The notes: generated by a model not told the origin, from the sequence alone. A DNA stretch of 64,000 nucleotides from Haladaptatus sp. DJG-WS-42 (GCF_037198285.1 NZ_CP147243.1:2286422-2350421); one strand, 5' to 3'; positions 8,525-17,743 are shown, counted from the first letter of the stretch. Translations and numbers: made by a program.

Positions 8525-10054
8525 ATGCGAATCGACGACTTGCTTGAGGCGCGCGTCGAGAAGACGCCGGAAAAGACGTTTCTGAATTTTGGTGACCAGC
8601 AGTACAGCTACGCAGCCGCTGTCGCGGCCTCCAAACGCTACGCAAACGCGCTCGCAGACTGGGGCGTCGAACAGGGGGACAGAGTGGCGCTCTTTCTCCC
8701 GAACCGCCCGGAGTTCCTGTTCACGATGTTCGCAAACGCGTACCTCGACAGCATCACCGCGCCGTCGAATCCAGAGTATAAAGCAAGCGCGCTCCGCCAC
8801 TCGCTCGAACTCTCACAGCCCGTCGTGTTGGTGACCTCAGAAGCCCTGCTTAACACGGCTGTCGAAGCTGCCCGCGGAACCAGCGTCGAAGAAATCCTCG
8901 TCTGCGACGACGTGGAGGGCTACGACTCGCTTCCCGACCTTGCTGAAGGCCAGTCCACCGAGGTCACGCCGCCATCCGACGACGACCGGGCAATCGGTCT
9001 GCACATGTACACCTCGGGGACGACCGGGCCGCCAAAAGCCGTCGAGTGCGAACACCGAAACTGGACCATCTCGGCCATCGACTTCCAGAAACGGATGGGC
9101 TTTACCCACGACGACGTGCTGTTCACGGCGCTCCCGCTGTTCCACGCCAACGCCCAGATTTACTCGACGCTTGGGGCGGCGGCCGCCGGGGCCGAGGTCG
9201 TCATCTACGAGAAGTTTTCCTCGTCTAACTGGTGGGACTGGTGTCGCGAACACGGCGTCACCGAGTTCAACGCGATGGGGAGTATGCTGAAGATGCTCGA
9301 CAACATGCCACCCGCAGCCGACGACGCCGACAATCCGGTCGAGTACGTCTTCTCTGCGGGGACGCCGAAAGACCTGTTCGAGCCGTTCGAGGAACGATTC
9401 GACATCCAAATCGTCGAAGGGTACTCACTCACCGAAGACCCACTGCTCATGCTCAATCCGACCGACAAGGACAAGCGTCGCGTCGGGAGCATCGGCCTGC
9501 CGCCCGCAGAAAAGCGTGTCAAGGTTGTTGACGACGACGGCAACGAGGTGCCTCGCGGCGAGAAGGGCGAACTCATCCAGAACTGTCCGGCGATGCTCGC
9601 GAGTTACTACGACCAGCCCGAGAAAACCGCAGAGGCGGTCGTCGATGGCTGGTTCTACACGGGTGACTACGCGAAAATCGACGAAGACGGCTTCGTCTAC
9701 TTCTTAGACCGCAAGAAGGACATCGTCCGCCGTGGCGGTGAGAACATCTCGACGTACGAAATCGAGGGCGTCATCAAAGCCTTGGACGGTGTCGAGGAAG
9801 TCGCCATCATTCCGAGCCCAGACGAGTTCTACGACGAGGTGGTAAAGGCGCTGGTCATCAAAAAGGAGGGCTTCGACATCACGCCAGAGGAAATCATCGA
9901 GACGTGTGAGGCCGAACTCTCGTCGTTCAAAGTGCCCCAGTACGTGGAGTTTGTAGACGAGTTCCCGTACACGCCAACCGGAAAGATTCAGAAACAAAAA
10001 CTCCGCACCCGCGAGAAAGAAGAGCGCCCAAGCCACTGGTCGCGCACAGAGTGA
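8525..10054 (+). CDS. AMP-forming acyl-CoA ligase, CaiC-like
   Basis: A 509-residue adenylate-forming acyl-CoA ligase. The nucleotide-binding MYTSGTTGPPKAVE, the EGYSLTEDP segment, the hinge GWFYTGDYA...DRKKDIVRRGGENIS and the C-terminal TPTGKIQKQKL with its catalytic Lys are all intact. The RRGGENIS variant resembles crotonobetaine/carnitine-CoA ligases and related enzymes, but the substrate is not determined. It follows the acyl-CoA dehydrogenase on the same strand, with a 75-nt gap holding two palindromes and its own TATA box, so it is likely an independently regulated first step of an acyl-CoA catabolic route. Confidence 0.9.
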   Translation: MRIDDLLEARVEKTPEKTFLNFGDQQYSYAAAVAASKRYANALADWGVEQGDRVALFLPNRPEFLFTMFANAYLDSITAPSNPEYKASALRHSLELSQPVVLVTSEALLNTAVEAARGTSVEEILVCDDVEGYDSLPDLAEGQSTEVTPPSDDDRAIGLHMYTSGTTGPPKAVECEHRNWTISAIDFQKRMGFTHDDVLFTALPLFHANAQIYSTLGAAAAGAEVVIYEKFSSSNWWDWCREHGVTEFNAMGSMLKMLDNMPPAADDADNPVEYVFSAGTPKDLFEPFEERFDIQIVEGYSLTEDPLLMLNPTDKDKRRVGSIGLPPAEKRVKVVDDDGNEVPRGEKGELIQNCPAMLASYYDQPEKTAEAVVDGWFYTGDYAKIDEDGFVYFLDRKKDIVRRGGENISTYEIEGVIKALDGVEEVAIIPSPDEFYDEVVKALVIKKEGFDITPEEIIETCEAELSSFKVPQYVEFVDEFPYTPTGKIQKQKLRTREKEERPSHWSRTE

Positions 10055-10055
10055 G

Positions 10056-10634
10056 TCAGCGTCCGGTGTCGTACTTGTAGGTCGCGTCGGTCGGGTCGAT
10101 ACCGAAGTCTTCTGGGGTGTCTTCTGGTTCCGGTTCTTGCCTTTTCGCCGCCTGTTTGAACCGCTCGCGGAGGGGTTCTGGCATGACGAACTCCGAAGGA
10201 GCGATAGCGACGGAAATCACATCCGGCGACTGACGCTCTCGCTTCTCTGTGAGCCGGTCGCTGAGTTTCTCGGGGAGCGCACTCGTCGCCACTGGGTCGA
10301 AGCCGAACTGTGTGAGATATTCTGGCGTGTCGGTGAGCGCGTACACCGTCTCAAAGTCGTGGTCTGTTGCCTGCGTGAGGAGGCGTTCGATGACGTGGGC
10401 AGAGACGCCCTGTCTGCGCCAGTCTGTGAGCGTGCCGATGCTCGTGAGTTCGCACAGCTCGCCGTCGTCGGTGACGTGGATTCGGATGCGCCCGAATCCG
10501 GCCCGCTCGTTGGTGTTCTCATCGACCGCAATGACGTAATCGCGAGAGCGAAAAGCCGTGCCGTCGAGTCCCATCGCCTCAATGTGGTCGAGCAACCAGA
10601 CCTCATCTCGGTTCTTCGCTTCTCGGACGTACAT
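10056..10634 (-). CDS. GNAT-family N-acetyltransferase
   Basis: A 192-residue GNAT-fold protein that probably transfers an acetyl group from acetyl-CoA to an amine, amino acid or protein. The acetyl-CoA pyrophosphate loop is visible in LTDWRRQGVSAHVIERLL (about residues 67-84), preceded by the strand GELCELTSIGT, and the YALTDTPEYLTQFGF segment is the usual C-terminal motif. Start ATG 10634 is preferred to the longer frame beginning at 10661. The C-terminal 40 residues are charged and probably extended. It converges on the ligase gene with one base between stops. The substrate is unknown; argA-like and protein acetylases share this look. Confidence 0.78.
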   Translation of the reverse strand: MYVREAKNRDEVWLLDHIEAMGLDGTAFRSRDYVIAVDENTNERAGFGRIRIHVTDDGELCELTSIGTLTDWRRQGVSAHVIERLLTQATDHDFETVYALTDTPEYLTQFGFDPVATSALPEKLSDRLTEKRERQSPDVISVAIAPSEFVMPEPLRERFKQAAKRQEPEPEDTPEDFGIDPTDATYKYDTGR

Positions 10635-10778
10635 GGCAATCTCTTGTCTCGCGGTGAGCAAAAGGATTTGGCGCGTCCCGACCGTCCTCGAGAAAAATCA
10701 TACGTAGGTTGACACTACAGTGGGACGTCGTGGCACAACTACTTTGTATTCGCTTGAATATCTCCATATAGGCTAATC

Positions 10779-12767
10779 ATGGAATCTCTTGAGGACTTTG
10801 ACGACATCGTGTACGAACCCTCCCAGGAGTTCGTCGAATCGACGAACGTCTGGCGATTCATGCAGGAACACGACATCGCCGATTACGACGCGCTCATCGA
10901 GCGGACGACCGTCGATTCGGGCGATGGCGAATCGGGTGTAGAGTGGTTTTGGGACGAGATCGTAGACTGGATGGGCGTCGACTTCTACGAAGACTACGAT
11001 TCGGTGCGCGACAACACCGACGGACCGCAGTTCTCGAAGTGGTATCCGGGCGGTAAACTCAACATCGCGCACAACACGGTCGACCGCCACGCGACGGTTG
11101 ACTCACCGAACCGGAACAAGGTCGCTTGTCTCTGGGAGGGCGAACCGGGCGAGGTTCGGGAACTCACGTATCACGAACTGTATCGCCAATCGAACCAAGT
11201 CGCAAACGCGCTCCGCGAACGCGGCATCGAGAAGGGCGACACGGTGGGCCTCTACATGCCGATGGTTCCGGAAGTCATCTCGATTCTCTACGGCTGTTTC
11301 AAAGTCGGTGCGATTGCGGTTCCTATCTTCTCCGGGTTCGGCGTTGACGCCACTGCAACCCGCATCGAGGACGCCGAATGTCGCGTCCTGTTCACGGGCG
11401 ACGGGTTCTACCGCCGGGGCAGCAAGGTGCGCTTGAAAGGGCAGGCAGACGAAGCTATCGACGAAGCCGGGCACGTCGAACACACCATCGTCTACAACCG
11501 CTTCGACGACGGCGAAGCACCGTGGGACGACGCCCAAGACGAGTGGTGGGACGACGCCGTCGCGACCCAAGACGACGAGTTCGACACCGTTGCACTGGAC
11601 TCGGCAGACGAGTCGATGTTGCTCTACTCCTCGGGGACGACGGGGATGCCAAAGGGCATCGTCCACACCCACGCGGGGGCACAGCTGATGACTGCAAAGG
11701 AGATTCACTTCGGCTTCGACCAGAAGCCGTCTGACCGCTTCTTCTGGGTGTCCGACATCGGCTGGATGATGGGGCCGTGGACGCTCATCGGGAACCACAC
11801 CTTTGGCGGCACCATCGTCATGTACGAAGGCGCGCCGGACTACCCGAATCCAGACCGCTTCTGGTCGATGATCGACCGCCACAAAGTTTCCACCTTCGGT
11901 ATCTCGCCAACAGCCATTCGCGCGATTCGCAAGAAAGGCGACCACTGGGTCGAAGGTCACGACCTCTCGTCGCTTCGACTCCTTGGCTCGACTGGCGAAC
12001 CATGGGACCCCGAATCGTGGATGTGGTTTTTCAACGAAGTCGGCGGCGGCGACACGCCGATTATCAACATCTCGGGTGGCACCGAAATCTGTGGCTGTTT
12101 CCTCATGCCGATGCCGATTCAGCCGCTCAAGCCGTGTACCCTCGGCGGCCCCGGACTTGGCATGGCCATCGACATCGTGAACGAGCAGGGCGAATCCATC
12201 GCCGCAAACCACGAACGCGGTTACCTCGTCGCCACAGACTCCTGTCCGTCGGTGACCAAGAGCCTCTGGGACGGCGACGAACACTACCTCGAAGAGTACT
12301 GGTCGAAGTTCGGCGACATGTGGAATCATGGCGACTGGGCGCAGATTGACGACGACGGCCTCTGGTTCCTCCACGGCCGCTCTGACGACGTGTTGAACGT
12401 CGCGGGCCGCAAGGTCGGTCCTGCCGAAGTCGAAGGCGCGCTCATCGAACACAACGCGGTCAACCAGGCCGCCGCCGTCGGCGTCGATGACGACACCACG
12501 GGAACGGCCGTCGTCGCCTACGTCATCGTAGAAGAAGGCGTCGAGGAATCGGACAACCTCCGCGCAGAACTCACGAACCAAGTGGGCGAGGAGCTCGGCA
12601 AGCCGTTCCGCCCGCGCGAGATTCTGTTCGTAAACGAGTTCCCGAAGACGCTGAGTGGGAAAATCATCCGCCGTGCCATCGCTTCGGCGTACGATGGCGA
12701 CGACATGGGTGACCTCTCAAGCATCGAGAACCCTGACGCCGTAGACGCCATCAAGAACGCGCGGTAA
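10779..12767 (+). CDS. Acetyl-CoA synthetase-like acyl-CoA ligase (AMP-forming)
   Basis: A 662-residue ANL enzyme with the size and N-terminal extension of acetyl-CoA synthetases. Residues about 1-110 form the ACS N-domain. LYSSGTTGMPKGIVHTH is the nucleotide loop, WVSDIGWMMGPW is the ACS acyl-site strand, and GSTGEPWDPESW and ISGGTEICGCF follow. The C-domain has HGRSDDVLNVAGRKVGPAEVE and ends with KTLSGKIIRRAI, containing the catalytic Lys. It could activate acetate, propionate or another short acid; assignment as acs itself is not certain because the GGTEICGCF segment differs from bona fide Acs. A TATA-like catata at 10763-10768 lies close upstream. Confidence 0.9.
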   Translation: MESLEDFDDIVYEPSQEFVESTNVWRFMQEHDIADYDALIERTTVDSGDGESGVEWFWDEIVDWMGVDFYEDYDSVRDNTDGPQFSKWYPGGKLNIAHNTVDRHATVDSPNRNKVACLWEGEPGEVRELTYHELYRQSNQVANALRERGIEKGDTVGLYMPMVPEVISILYGCFKVGAIAVPIFSGFGVDATATRIEDAECRVLFTGDGFYRRGSKVRLKGQADEAIDEAGHVEHTIVYNRFDDGEAPWDDAQDEWWDDAVATQDDEFDTVALDSADESMLLYSSGTTGMPKGIVHTHAGAQLMTAKEIHFGFDQKPSDRFFWVSDIGWMMGPWTLIGNHTFGGTIVMYEGAPDYPNPDRFWSMIDRHKVSTFGISPTAIRAIRKKGDHWVEGHDLSSLRLLGSTGEPWDPESWMWFFNEVGGGDTPIINISGGTEICGCFLMPMPIQPLKPCTLGGPGLGMAIDIVNEQGESIAANHERGYLVATDSCPSVTKSLWDGDEHYLEEYWSKFGDMWNHGDWAQIDDDGLWFLHGRSDDVLNVAGRKVGPAEVEGALIEHNAVNQAAAVGVDDDTTGTAVVAYVIVEEGVEESDNLRAELTNQVGEELGKPFRPREILFVNEFPKTLSGKIIRRAIASAYDGDDMGDLSSIENPDAVDAIKNAR

Positions 12768-12821
12768 GCCTCGCGGCCCCGACTCGCACCACTTTTGCTC
12801 GCGGACTCGCAACGACCAGCC

Positions 12822-13538
12822 ATGGATACGTTCGCCGACCTGTTGGCCAGAGCGCGCCGGAGTGGCGCTCCCGCGCTGCGCGCACACGGGAGTCGCATCC
12901 GGCGGTACAACTACACCCAGCTATGTACCCTCTCGTGGCAGTCGGGGAGCGTCCTTCGCCACGTCGGCGTCGCCAAAGGTCGCCGGGTCGCACTCGCGGC
13001 CTCGCCGTCGCCAGAACCGGTGCTCACCTTCCTTGGGGCAGGCCTCCTCGGTGCAATCGTGGAGTTCGAACCCGACACAGAGGTAGACGCCCGCGCGCTC
13101 GTCGCACCCTCGTCTTCGATTGCAGACTACGAACTCCCGCCGGGCGGCCAGCGAATCGCCTACGGTGAGCGCCCCGACGACCCTTCGACCATGTTCTTCG
13201 AGAAGGAGGTCTGGAGCGAGAATCCGGTGATTCCACCTATCGATATTTCGCCCGACGACGAGGTATTGGCGGCTGGTGTCGAGGTCTACACGCAGGGCCA
13301 ACTGCTCCGGGCGGCCGAAAACGTGATTGAAGAATACGCCCTCACCGACGAAGACGAAGTCGCCATCCGCACGCCGCTCACCGAACCCGGAACCGTCGTC
13401 GCGGGGCTTCTCGCGCCGCTCGTGGTCGGCGGGACAATTGTGTTCCCCGGTGAGGACAGCGAGGGGACGATTGCGGTTTCAGCGGGCGAGGCTCCTGAGG
13501 AGCGCGTGATTGAGTTGCGTGACGTGCGAATCGAATAG
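12822..13538 (+). CDS. Degenerate mini AMP-binding (ANL-like) protein
   Basis: A 238-residue protein that looks like a shrunken adenylate-forming ligase. Residues about 27-75 (RYNYTQLCTLSWQSGSVLRH then VGVAKGRRVALAASPS) match the N-terminal ANL signature. Residues about 153-205 (QLLRAAENVIEEYALTDED then PLVVGGTIVFPG) match the region after the P-loop. The SSGTTGxPKG loop itself is missing, as are the hinge and the C-terminal lid with its catalytic Lys, so adenylation is unlikely. It follows the ACS-like gene by 54 nt on the same strand and may be a regulator or partner of acyl-CoA ligases. I read it as a real gene because the frame is clean and hydrophobic patterning is kept. Confidence 0.7.
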   Translation: MDTFADLLARARRSGAPALRAHGSRIRRYNYTQLCTLSWQSGSVLRHVGVAKGRRVALAASPSPEPVLTFLGAGLLGAIVEFEPDTEVDARALVAPSSSIADYELPPGGQRIAYGERPDDPSTMFFEKEVWSENPVIPPIDISPDDEVLAAGVEVYTQGQLLRAAENVIEEYALTDEDEVAIRTPLTEPGTVVAGLLAPLVVGGTIVFPGEDSEGTIAVSAGEAPEERVIELRDVRIE

Positions 13539-13567
13539 CAAGGACGAAGTCGAAAGCGAATCGTGGC

Positions 13568-14713
13568 TTAGAAACTGTTCTTCAACTTCTCGAAGAAGCC
13601 TTCGCTCACGTCGACTTCCTCGCCGCCTGCTTCGGCGAACTGCTTGAGCGCTTCTTTCTGTTCTGTGTTGAGTTCTTCGGGCGTGACGACCTGCACCTGT
13701 ACGAACATGCTCCCCTTGCTCCGGCGGCGGAGTCGCGGCATCCCCTTGCCCTTCAGGCGGAAGGTCTCACCAGATTGCGTTCCCTTCGGGATGTCCATCG
13801 TGACGCTGCCGTCGAGCGTTTCGATTTCTACCTTGTCGCCGAAGACAGCCTGCGGGAAGGAAATTGGGTGGCGATAGTAGAGGTCGTCGCCGTCGCGCTC
13901 GAACTCCGGATGCGGTTCGACCTGAATGTCGATGAGAAGGTCGCCGTTGGGGCCGCCTTTCTCGCCGGGTCCTCCCTCGCCGTCCATCCGGAGGGTTTGT
14001 CCGTCGCGGATGCCCGCGGGAACATCGACCGAGAGGGTCGCCTCGCGGCGCACGCGCCCGTCGCCGTGACAGGTGTCACAGGTCTCTGAGTAGAGCGTGC
14101 CTTCCCCGCCACAGTGGTTACACGTCTGGGTCTGCTGGATGCGCCCGAGGGGCGTCTGCTGGACGTGGGTGGTTTGGCCGCGACCGTCACACTGCGGACA
14201 GGTGTCGGCGTCTGCGCTCTCAGGGTGGCCTTTGCCGCCACAGTCGTCACACGCTTCCGGTCGCGTGAGCGTGAACTGGCGCTGGAGGCCGTCGTGGGCG
14301 TCCTGCAGGGTGATGGTCATCGACGTACGGAGGTTCTGTCCCTGCCGCGGGCCGTTGCGCTGGCTCCGGCCGCCGCCGAAGAACTGCTCGAAGATGTCGT
14401 TCATCCCGCCCATGCCACCACCGCCGCCGAAGCCGCCGCCAAAGCCACCGGCCCCGCCCGCACCGCCGTCGAAGCCGCCGCGCTTTTCGGCCTGCTCGAA
14501 GCGTTCGTGGCCCATCTGGTCGTAGGCGCTTCGTTTTTCTTCGTCAGAGAGAACCTCCTTCGCTTTCTTGACCCGCTTGAACTTCTCTTCTGCATCGGGC
14601 TCGTCACTGACGTCTGGGTGATACTTCGCGGCCTTCTTGCGGAAGGCGCTCTTGATGTCGTCTTCGTCAGCGTCACGAGAGACGCCGAGCACTTCGTAGA
14701 AGTCCTCGCTCAT
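13568..14713 (-). CDS. dnaJ: Chaperone DnaJ (Hsp40, type I)
   Basis: A 381-residue type I J-protein that delivers unfolded clients to DnaK and stimulates its ATPase. The J domain at the N-terminus has YHPDVSD with the HPD triad. A Gly/Phe-rich stretch follows (about residues 79-112). Then come four zinc-finger repeats, CDDCGGKG, CPQCDGRG, CNHCGGEG and CDTCHGDG, then the two beta-sandwich client-binding domains. The start MSEDFYEVLG is unambiguous. Unlike the common grpE-dnaK-dnaJ order, this gene is separated from dnaK by four genes. The upstream region is shared with the divergent Rieske gene. Confidence 0.97.
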   Translation of the reverse strand: MSEDFYEVLGVSRDADEDDIKSAFRKKAAKYHPDVSDEPDAEEKFKRVKKAKEVLSDEEKRSAYDQMGHERFEQAEKRGGFDGGAGGAGGFGGGFGGGGGMGGMNDIFEQFFGGGRSQRNGPRQGQNLRTSMTITLQDAHDGLQRQFTLTRPEACDDCGGKGHPESADADTCPQCDGRGQTTHVQQTPLGRIQQTQTCNHCGGEGTLYSETCDTCHGDGRVRREATLSVDVPAGIRDGQTLRMDGEGGPGEKGGPNGDLLIDIQVEPHPEFERDGDDLYYRHPISFPQAVFGDKVEIETLDGSVTMDIPKGTQSGETFRLKGKGMPRLRRRSKGSMFVQVQVVTPEELNTEQKEALKQFAEAGGEEVDVSEGFFEKLKNSF

Positions 14714-14841
14714 TCGTTACCCGTGGTAAACCCCGGAAATACTTGAAAAGAACGGGTCGCGCCGACGCACAGTCAGGTCACTAATTTTACAAAAATCGGG
14801 TTCAGCGAACGGTTATGTTCGTATGATAACAACTGACGAAT

Positions 14842-16578
14842 ATGGCTACAGAAGCCGACTTTATCCCCGTCGCCTCGCTTGCAGCCCTCAAGCAAGACGG
14901 GACGACCATTGTCTCACATCACGGCCGTTCAGTCGCGCTGTTCTACCACGAAGACCAGGTGTTCGCGGTGGACAATCGCTGTCCGCACATGGGCTTCCCC
15001 CTCTCGAAAGGCACGGTAGACGAGGGCGTCCTCACCTGCCACTGGCATCACGCCCGGTTCGAACTCTCCTGCGGTGACACCTTCGACCCGTGGGCTGACG
15101 ACGTGCAAACGTTTCCCGTCCGCGTGGAGGGCGACGAGATTCTCATCGACCCGAACCCCGAACCGACCGTCCCACCGGCAACACACTGGCGAAATCGATT
15201 AGCAGACGGCCTCCAAGAAAACCTCCGTCTGGTCATCGCCAAAGCCGTCATCGGCCTTGAAGCCGAAAGCGAAGACCCGTCGGTCCCCATCAAAACCGGC
15301 GTCGATTTCGGGACGAAATACCGCGACGCGGGCTGGGGAAGCGGCCTGACCGTCCACGCCGCGATGGCGAACATCCTGCCCGCGCTCTCCGAGATGGACC
15401 AGAAACGCGCCCTCTACACCGGCCTCAGATATGTCGCAAACGACGCCGCGGGCGAGCCACCGCGCTTCGAGCAACCCGGCTTTACGACGACGGACGTGTC
15501 GAAAGACCGCCTCAAGTCGTGGTTCCGCGAGACCATCGAGGTCCGGGACAACGATCCCTCAGAGCGCACCCTCCGAACCGCAATCGGCACGCTCTCGCCC
15601 GAGGAAGTCGCAGAAATCATGTACACCGCCGCGACCGACCACCGCTATCTCAACGCCGGCCACTCCTTTGACTTCGTGAACAAGGCGTTCGAAGTCCTCG
15701 ACCACATCGGCTGGGAGAATGCCCCGAACGTCCTCCCGACGCTCGTCGATGAACTCACGGGCGCGACTCGGAGCGAAGAACTCTCCTCGTGGCGACAGCC
15801 AATCGATGTTGCGGCCCTACTCGCTGACGCCTACGCCCCTCTCGATGAAATGGTCGAAACCGGCGCAGGAAAGACGTGGGAGAAACCAGCCGATTTCACC
15901 GAAACCCTGCTCGCAGACGACCCGCACGCGATTGTCGATGCGCTCATCGAAGCCGTCAAATCGGGCGCGACCACCACGGAACTCGCCCACGCCGTCTCCA
16001 TCGCGGCGATGCGCCGGGTCGCCCACTTCGGGACGGCAAACGAGTTCTCGGATTGGAACACCGTCCACCACACCTTCACCTACGCGAACGCAGTGGAGCA
16101 AGCCACCCGCCGTACGGCAACCACAGAACTTTACAGGGGAATCTTCGACGGCGCGATTTCGGTGTATCTCGACCGTTTTCTCAACATGCCGCCCGCCCCG
16201 CTTCCCGAACCCGGCGAGTCCGACGCCGACCCCGCCGATCTCCGCGCCCAGCTCATGGATGTGTTCGACGAGGAAGGTGAGGTGAATATGGCCGCAGAAC
16301 TCGTGAGCGAACACTTCGACTGTGGCGGCGACCCCGCCGACCTGATGCAGACGCTCGGCGAAGCCTTGCTCCGCGAGGACGCGAACTTCCACACGCTCCA
16401 GAATCTCGAAGCCTGCTTCAAGCAGTTCGAGGTGGCAAAATCTGAGTCCGAGAAACGACTCGCGCTGATGACCGTCGCCCGCTACATGGCCGCCCATTTC
16501 CCGACGCGCCGGGAGGCAGAACAGACGTTCACGATTGCGTCGCGGCTGCACCGCGGTGAGAAGATTTACGAAGCGTAA
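14842..16578 (+). CDS. Rieske [2Fe-2S] domain protein with large helical C-terminal region
   Basis: A 578-residue protein with an N-terminal Rieske domain. C47-P-H49-M-G and C66-H-W-H69 supply the two Cys and two His ligands of a [2Fe-2S] cluster, with the strand pattern of ferredoxin-type Rieske domains. The remaining 470 residues are mostly helical and contain no domain I can name; they are not the catalytic domain of ring-hydroxylating oxygenases, since no 2-His-1-carboxylate pattern is evident. No signal peptide or membrane segment is seen, so it is cytoplasmic. It is divergent from dnaJ. The partner and substrate are unknown. Confidence 0.82.
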   Translation: MATEADFIPVASLAALKQDGTTIVSHHGRSVALFYHEDQVFAVDNRCPHMGFPLSKGTVDEGVLTCHWHHARFELSCGDTFDPWADDVQTFPVRVEGDEILIDPNPEPTVPPATHWRNRLADGLQENLRLVIAKAVIGLEAESEDPSVPIKTGVDFGTKYRDAGWGSGLTVHAAMANILPALSEMDQKRALYTGLRYVANDAAGEPPRFEQPGFTTTDVSKDRLKSWFRETIEVRDNDPSERTLRTAIGTLSPEEVAEIMYTAATDHRYLNAGHSFDFVNKAFEVLDHIGWENAPNVLPTLVDELTGATRSEELSSWRQPIDVAALLADAYAPLDEMVETGAGKTWEKPADFTETLLADDPHAIVDALIEAVKSGATTTELAHAVSIAAMRRVAHFGTANEFSDWNTVHHTFTYANAVEQATRRTATTELYRGIFDGAISVYLDRFLNMPPAPLPEPGESDADPADLRAQLMDVFDEEGEVNMAAELVSEHFDCGGDPADLMQTLGEALLREDANFHTLQNLEACFKQFEVAKSESEKRLALMTVARYMAAHFPTRREAEQTFTIASRLHRGEKIYEA

Positions 16579-16583
16579 TCGGT

Positions 16584-16886
16584 TCAAGAGGCGAATTTCT
16601 CCCGACTTCGCGTCACCGACCATACGAGGTAGGCGAGGGCAGTGATGAGTAGAGCACCCACCTGGTAATCGAGGCGAGCAGTCAGAAACGCTCCTGCGAG
16701 CAGGCTAATGAGAACGACTAAAACGAGGGTGTGTTCCGTATCTCCACTTTTCCACGTTTCGTAGGTCGTGTACAGCCCAATCCCAGCGACCAGCGCGAAC
16801 AGGATTTGCCGGAGGATGACGATTCCGTAGCCGAGAATGGAGACAATCAGCAAGAAAACGCCGATGTCGAGCAGACGTCGGTGCAT
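16584..16886 (-). CDS. Small integral membrane protein
   Basis: A 100-residue protein with four predicted membrane-spanning stretches: LLDIGVFLLIVSILGYGIVI, ILFALVAGIGLYTTYETW, LVLVVLISLLAGAFLTA and VGALLITALAYLVWSV. I place the start at ATG 16886 (MHRRLLD); the frame extends to 16925 without added features. It converges on the Rieske gene with five bases between stops. No family is recognised and function is unknown. Confidence 0.65.
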   Translation of the reverse strand: MHRRLLDIGVFLLIVSILGYGIVILRQILFALVAGIGLYTTYETWKSGDTEHTLVLVVLISLLAGAFLTARLDYQVGALLITALAYLVWSVTRSREKFAS

Positions 16887-16968
16887 ATACACAGTCGTCT
16901 GCAACAGAAAATAATTGTTTCCCAACTAACAAAACAGCACTTTTCCCCAGTCGGTTTGATGGTGAACT

Positions 16969-17181
16969 ATGGTCATCTCACCAGAATCACTCGCCGACGA
17001 GTTTGCGACTATCTTCGAAGACAACTACGACGACGTAGTCATCTACGGCGACGAGGAGAAATCAACGATTCTCCACGAAGGCCCCGCTCGCATCCGCGCA
17101 AACGGCTGGGTCGAAGTGCCAAGTGGTCGGCTCTTGTCACCAAATGCGGTTCACCACATCGACGTGCAGGGAACTCGGTAG
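16969..17181 (+). CDS. Small acidic haloarchaeal protein of unknown function
   Basis: A 70-residue acidic protein in a clean frame. It begins MVISPESLADEF and has a beta-rich second half (ILHEGPARIRANGWVEVPSG) that looks like a short beta-barrel or SH3-like hairpin. No cysteines, no membrane segment and no motif that assigns a function are present. It is divergent from the small membrane protein, with 82 nt between starts containing AT-rich promoter sequence. Confidence 0.55.
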   Translation: MVISPESLADEFATIFEDNYDDVVIYGDEEKSTILHEGPARIRANGWVEVPSGRLLSPNAVHHIDVQGTR

Positions 17182-17228
17182 TGGTTACAGAGCTCTGAAT
17201 CTGGCTTGAAACCCTGATAAACGGCTTC

Positions 17229-17246
17229 TTTGACGTATGTGTCAAA
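17229..17246. promoter_or_regulatory. Inverted repeat TTTGAC-N6-GTCAAA upstream of the GYD gene
   Basis: Perfect 6-bp arms (17229-17234 and 17241-17246) are followed within about 10 nt by AT-rich gttaacatatact (17248-17260), a plausible TATA region. The GYD start is at 17346, which would give a leader of roughly 60 nt. This looks like a regulator-binding site, or a short hairpin. Confidence 0.45.
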
Positions 17247-17345
17247 AGTTAACATATACTCGCCCCATCTAGTATGCGGCGTTCTTTCTGCAAGGAGGTG
17301 GGGTCCGCCGAGCTGCCACAAGGACGCTAGTGGAGACGTAAAGCA

Positions 17346-17639
17346 ATGGCAACCTACATCACGCTGTGGAATTACACGCAGCAAGGAATTGAAAACATCG
17401 ACGACAGTCCTAACCGACTTGATGCCGCTACCGACCTTATCTCGTCGCTCGGCGGCGAACTAAAGGAGTTTTACCTCACGATGGGGGCGTACGACCTCGT
17501 CACCGTCGCTGAGTTCCCAGACGATGATACTGCCGCAAAGGCACTGCTTCGCATCGCGCAAACTGGCAACGTTAGCTCACAGACGATGAAGGCGTGGCCG
17601 GAAGCAGAGTACCGCGACCTTATCGCAAGTCTACCCTGA
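17346..17639 (+). CDS. GYD-domain protein
   Basis: A 97-residue protein matching the GYD family, a ferredoxin-like alpha/beta fold named after a Gly-Tyr-Asp motif, here MGAYDLV (the Tyr-Asp pair is kept). The opening TYITLWNYTQQGIENI and the FPDDDTAAKALLRIA segment are typical. The family has no settled function; it resembles dimeric alpha/beta barrel monooxygenase-like proteins. It stands alone between an unusual leader and the dnaK terminator hairpins. Confidence 0.8.
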   Translation: MATYITLWNYTQQGIENIDDSPNRLDAATDLISSLGGELKEFYLTMGAYDLVTVAEFPDDDTAAKALLRIAQTGNVSSQTMKAWPEAEYRDLIASLP

Positions 17640-17743
17640 ATCATTATCGATTCAGATAGCGCTCCTTCTTTGCCGCTGGTTCAACAAACCGAAAACTCGG
17701 CTGACTACTGCGACGGTCTAGTCGTCCTTCTCGCCTACGTCCT

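Noticed and set aside
17301-17310. Strong Shine-Dalgarno-like sequence aaggaggtgg
   Set aside because: No start codon with a reasonable ORF lies at the right distance; the next gene starts 36 nt further on.
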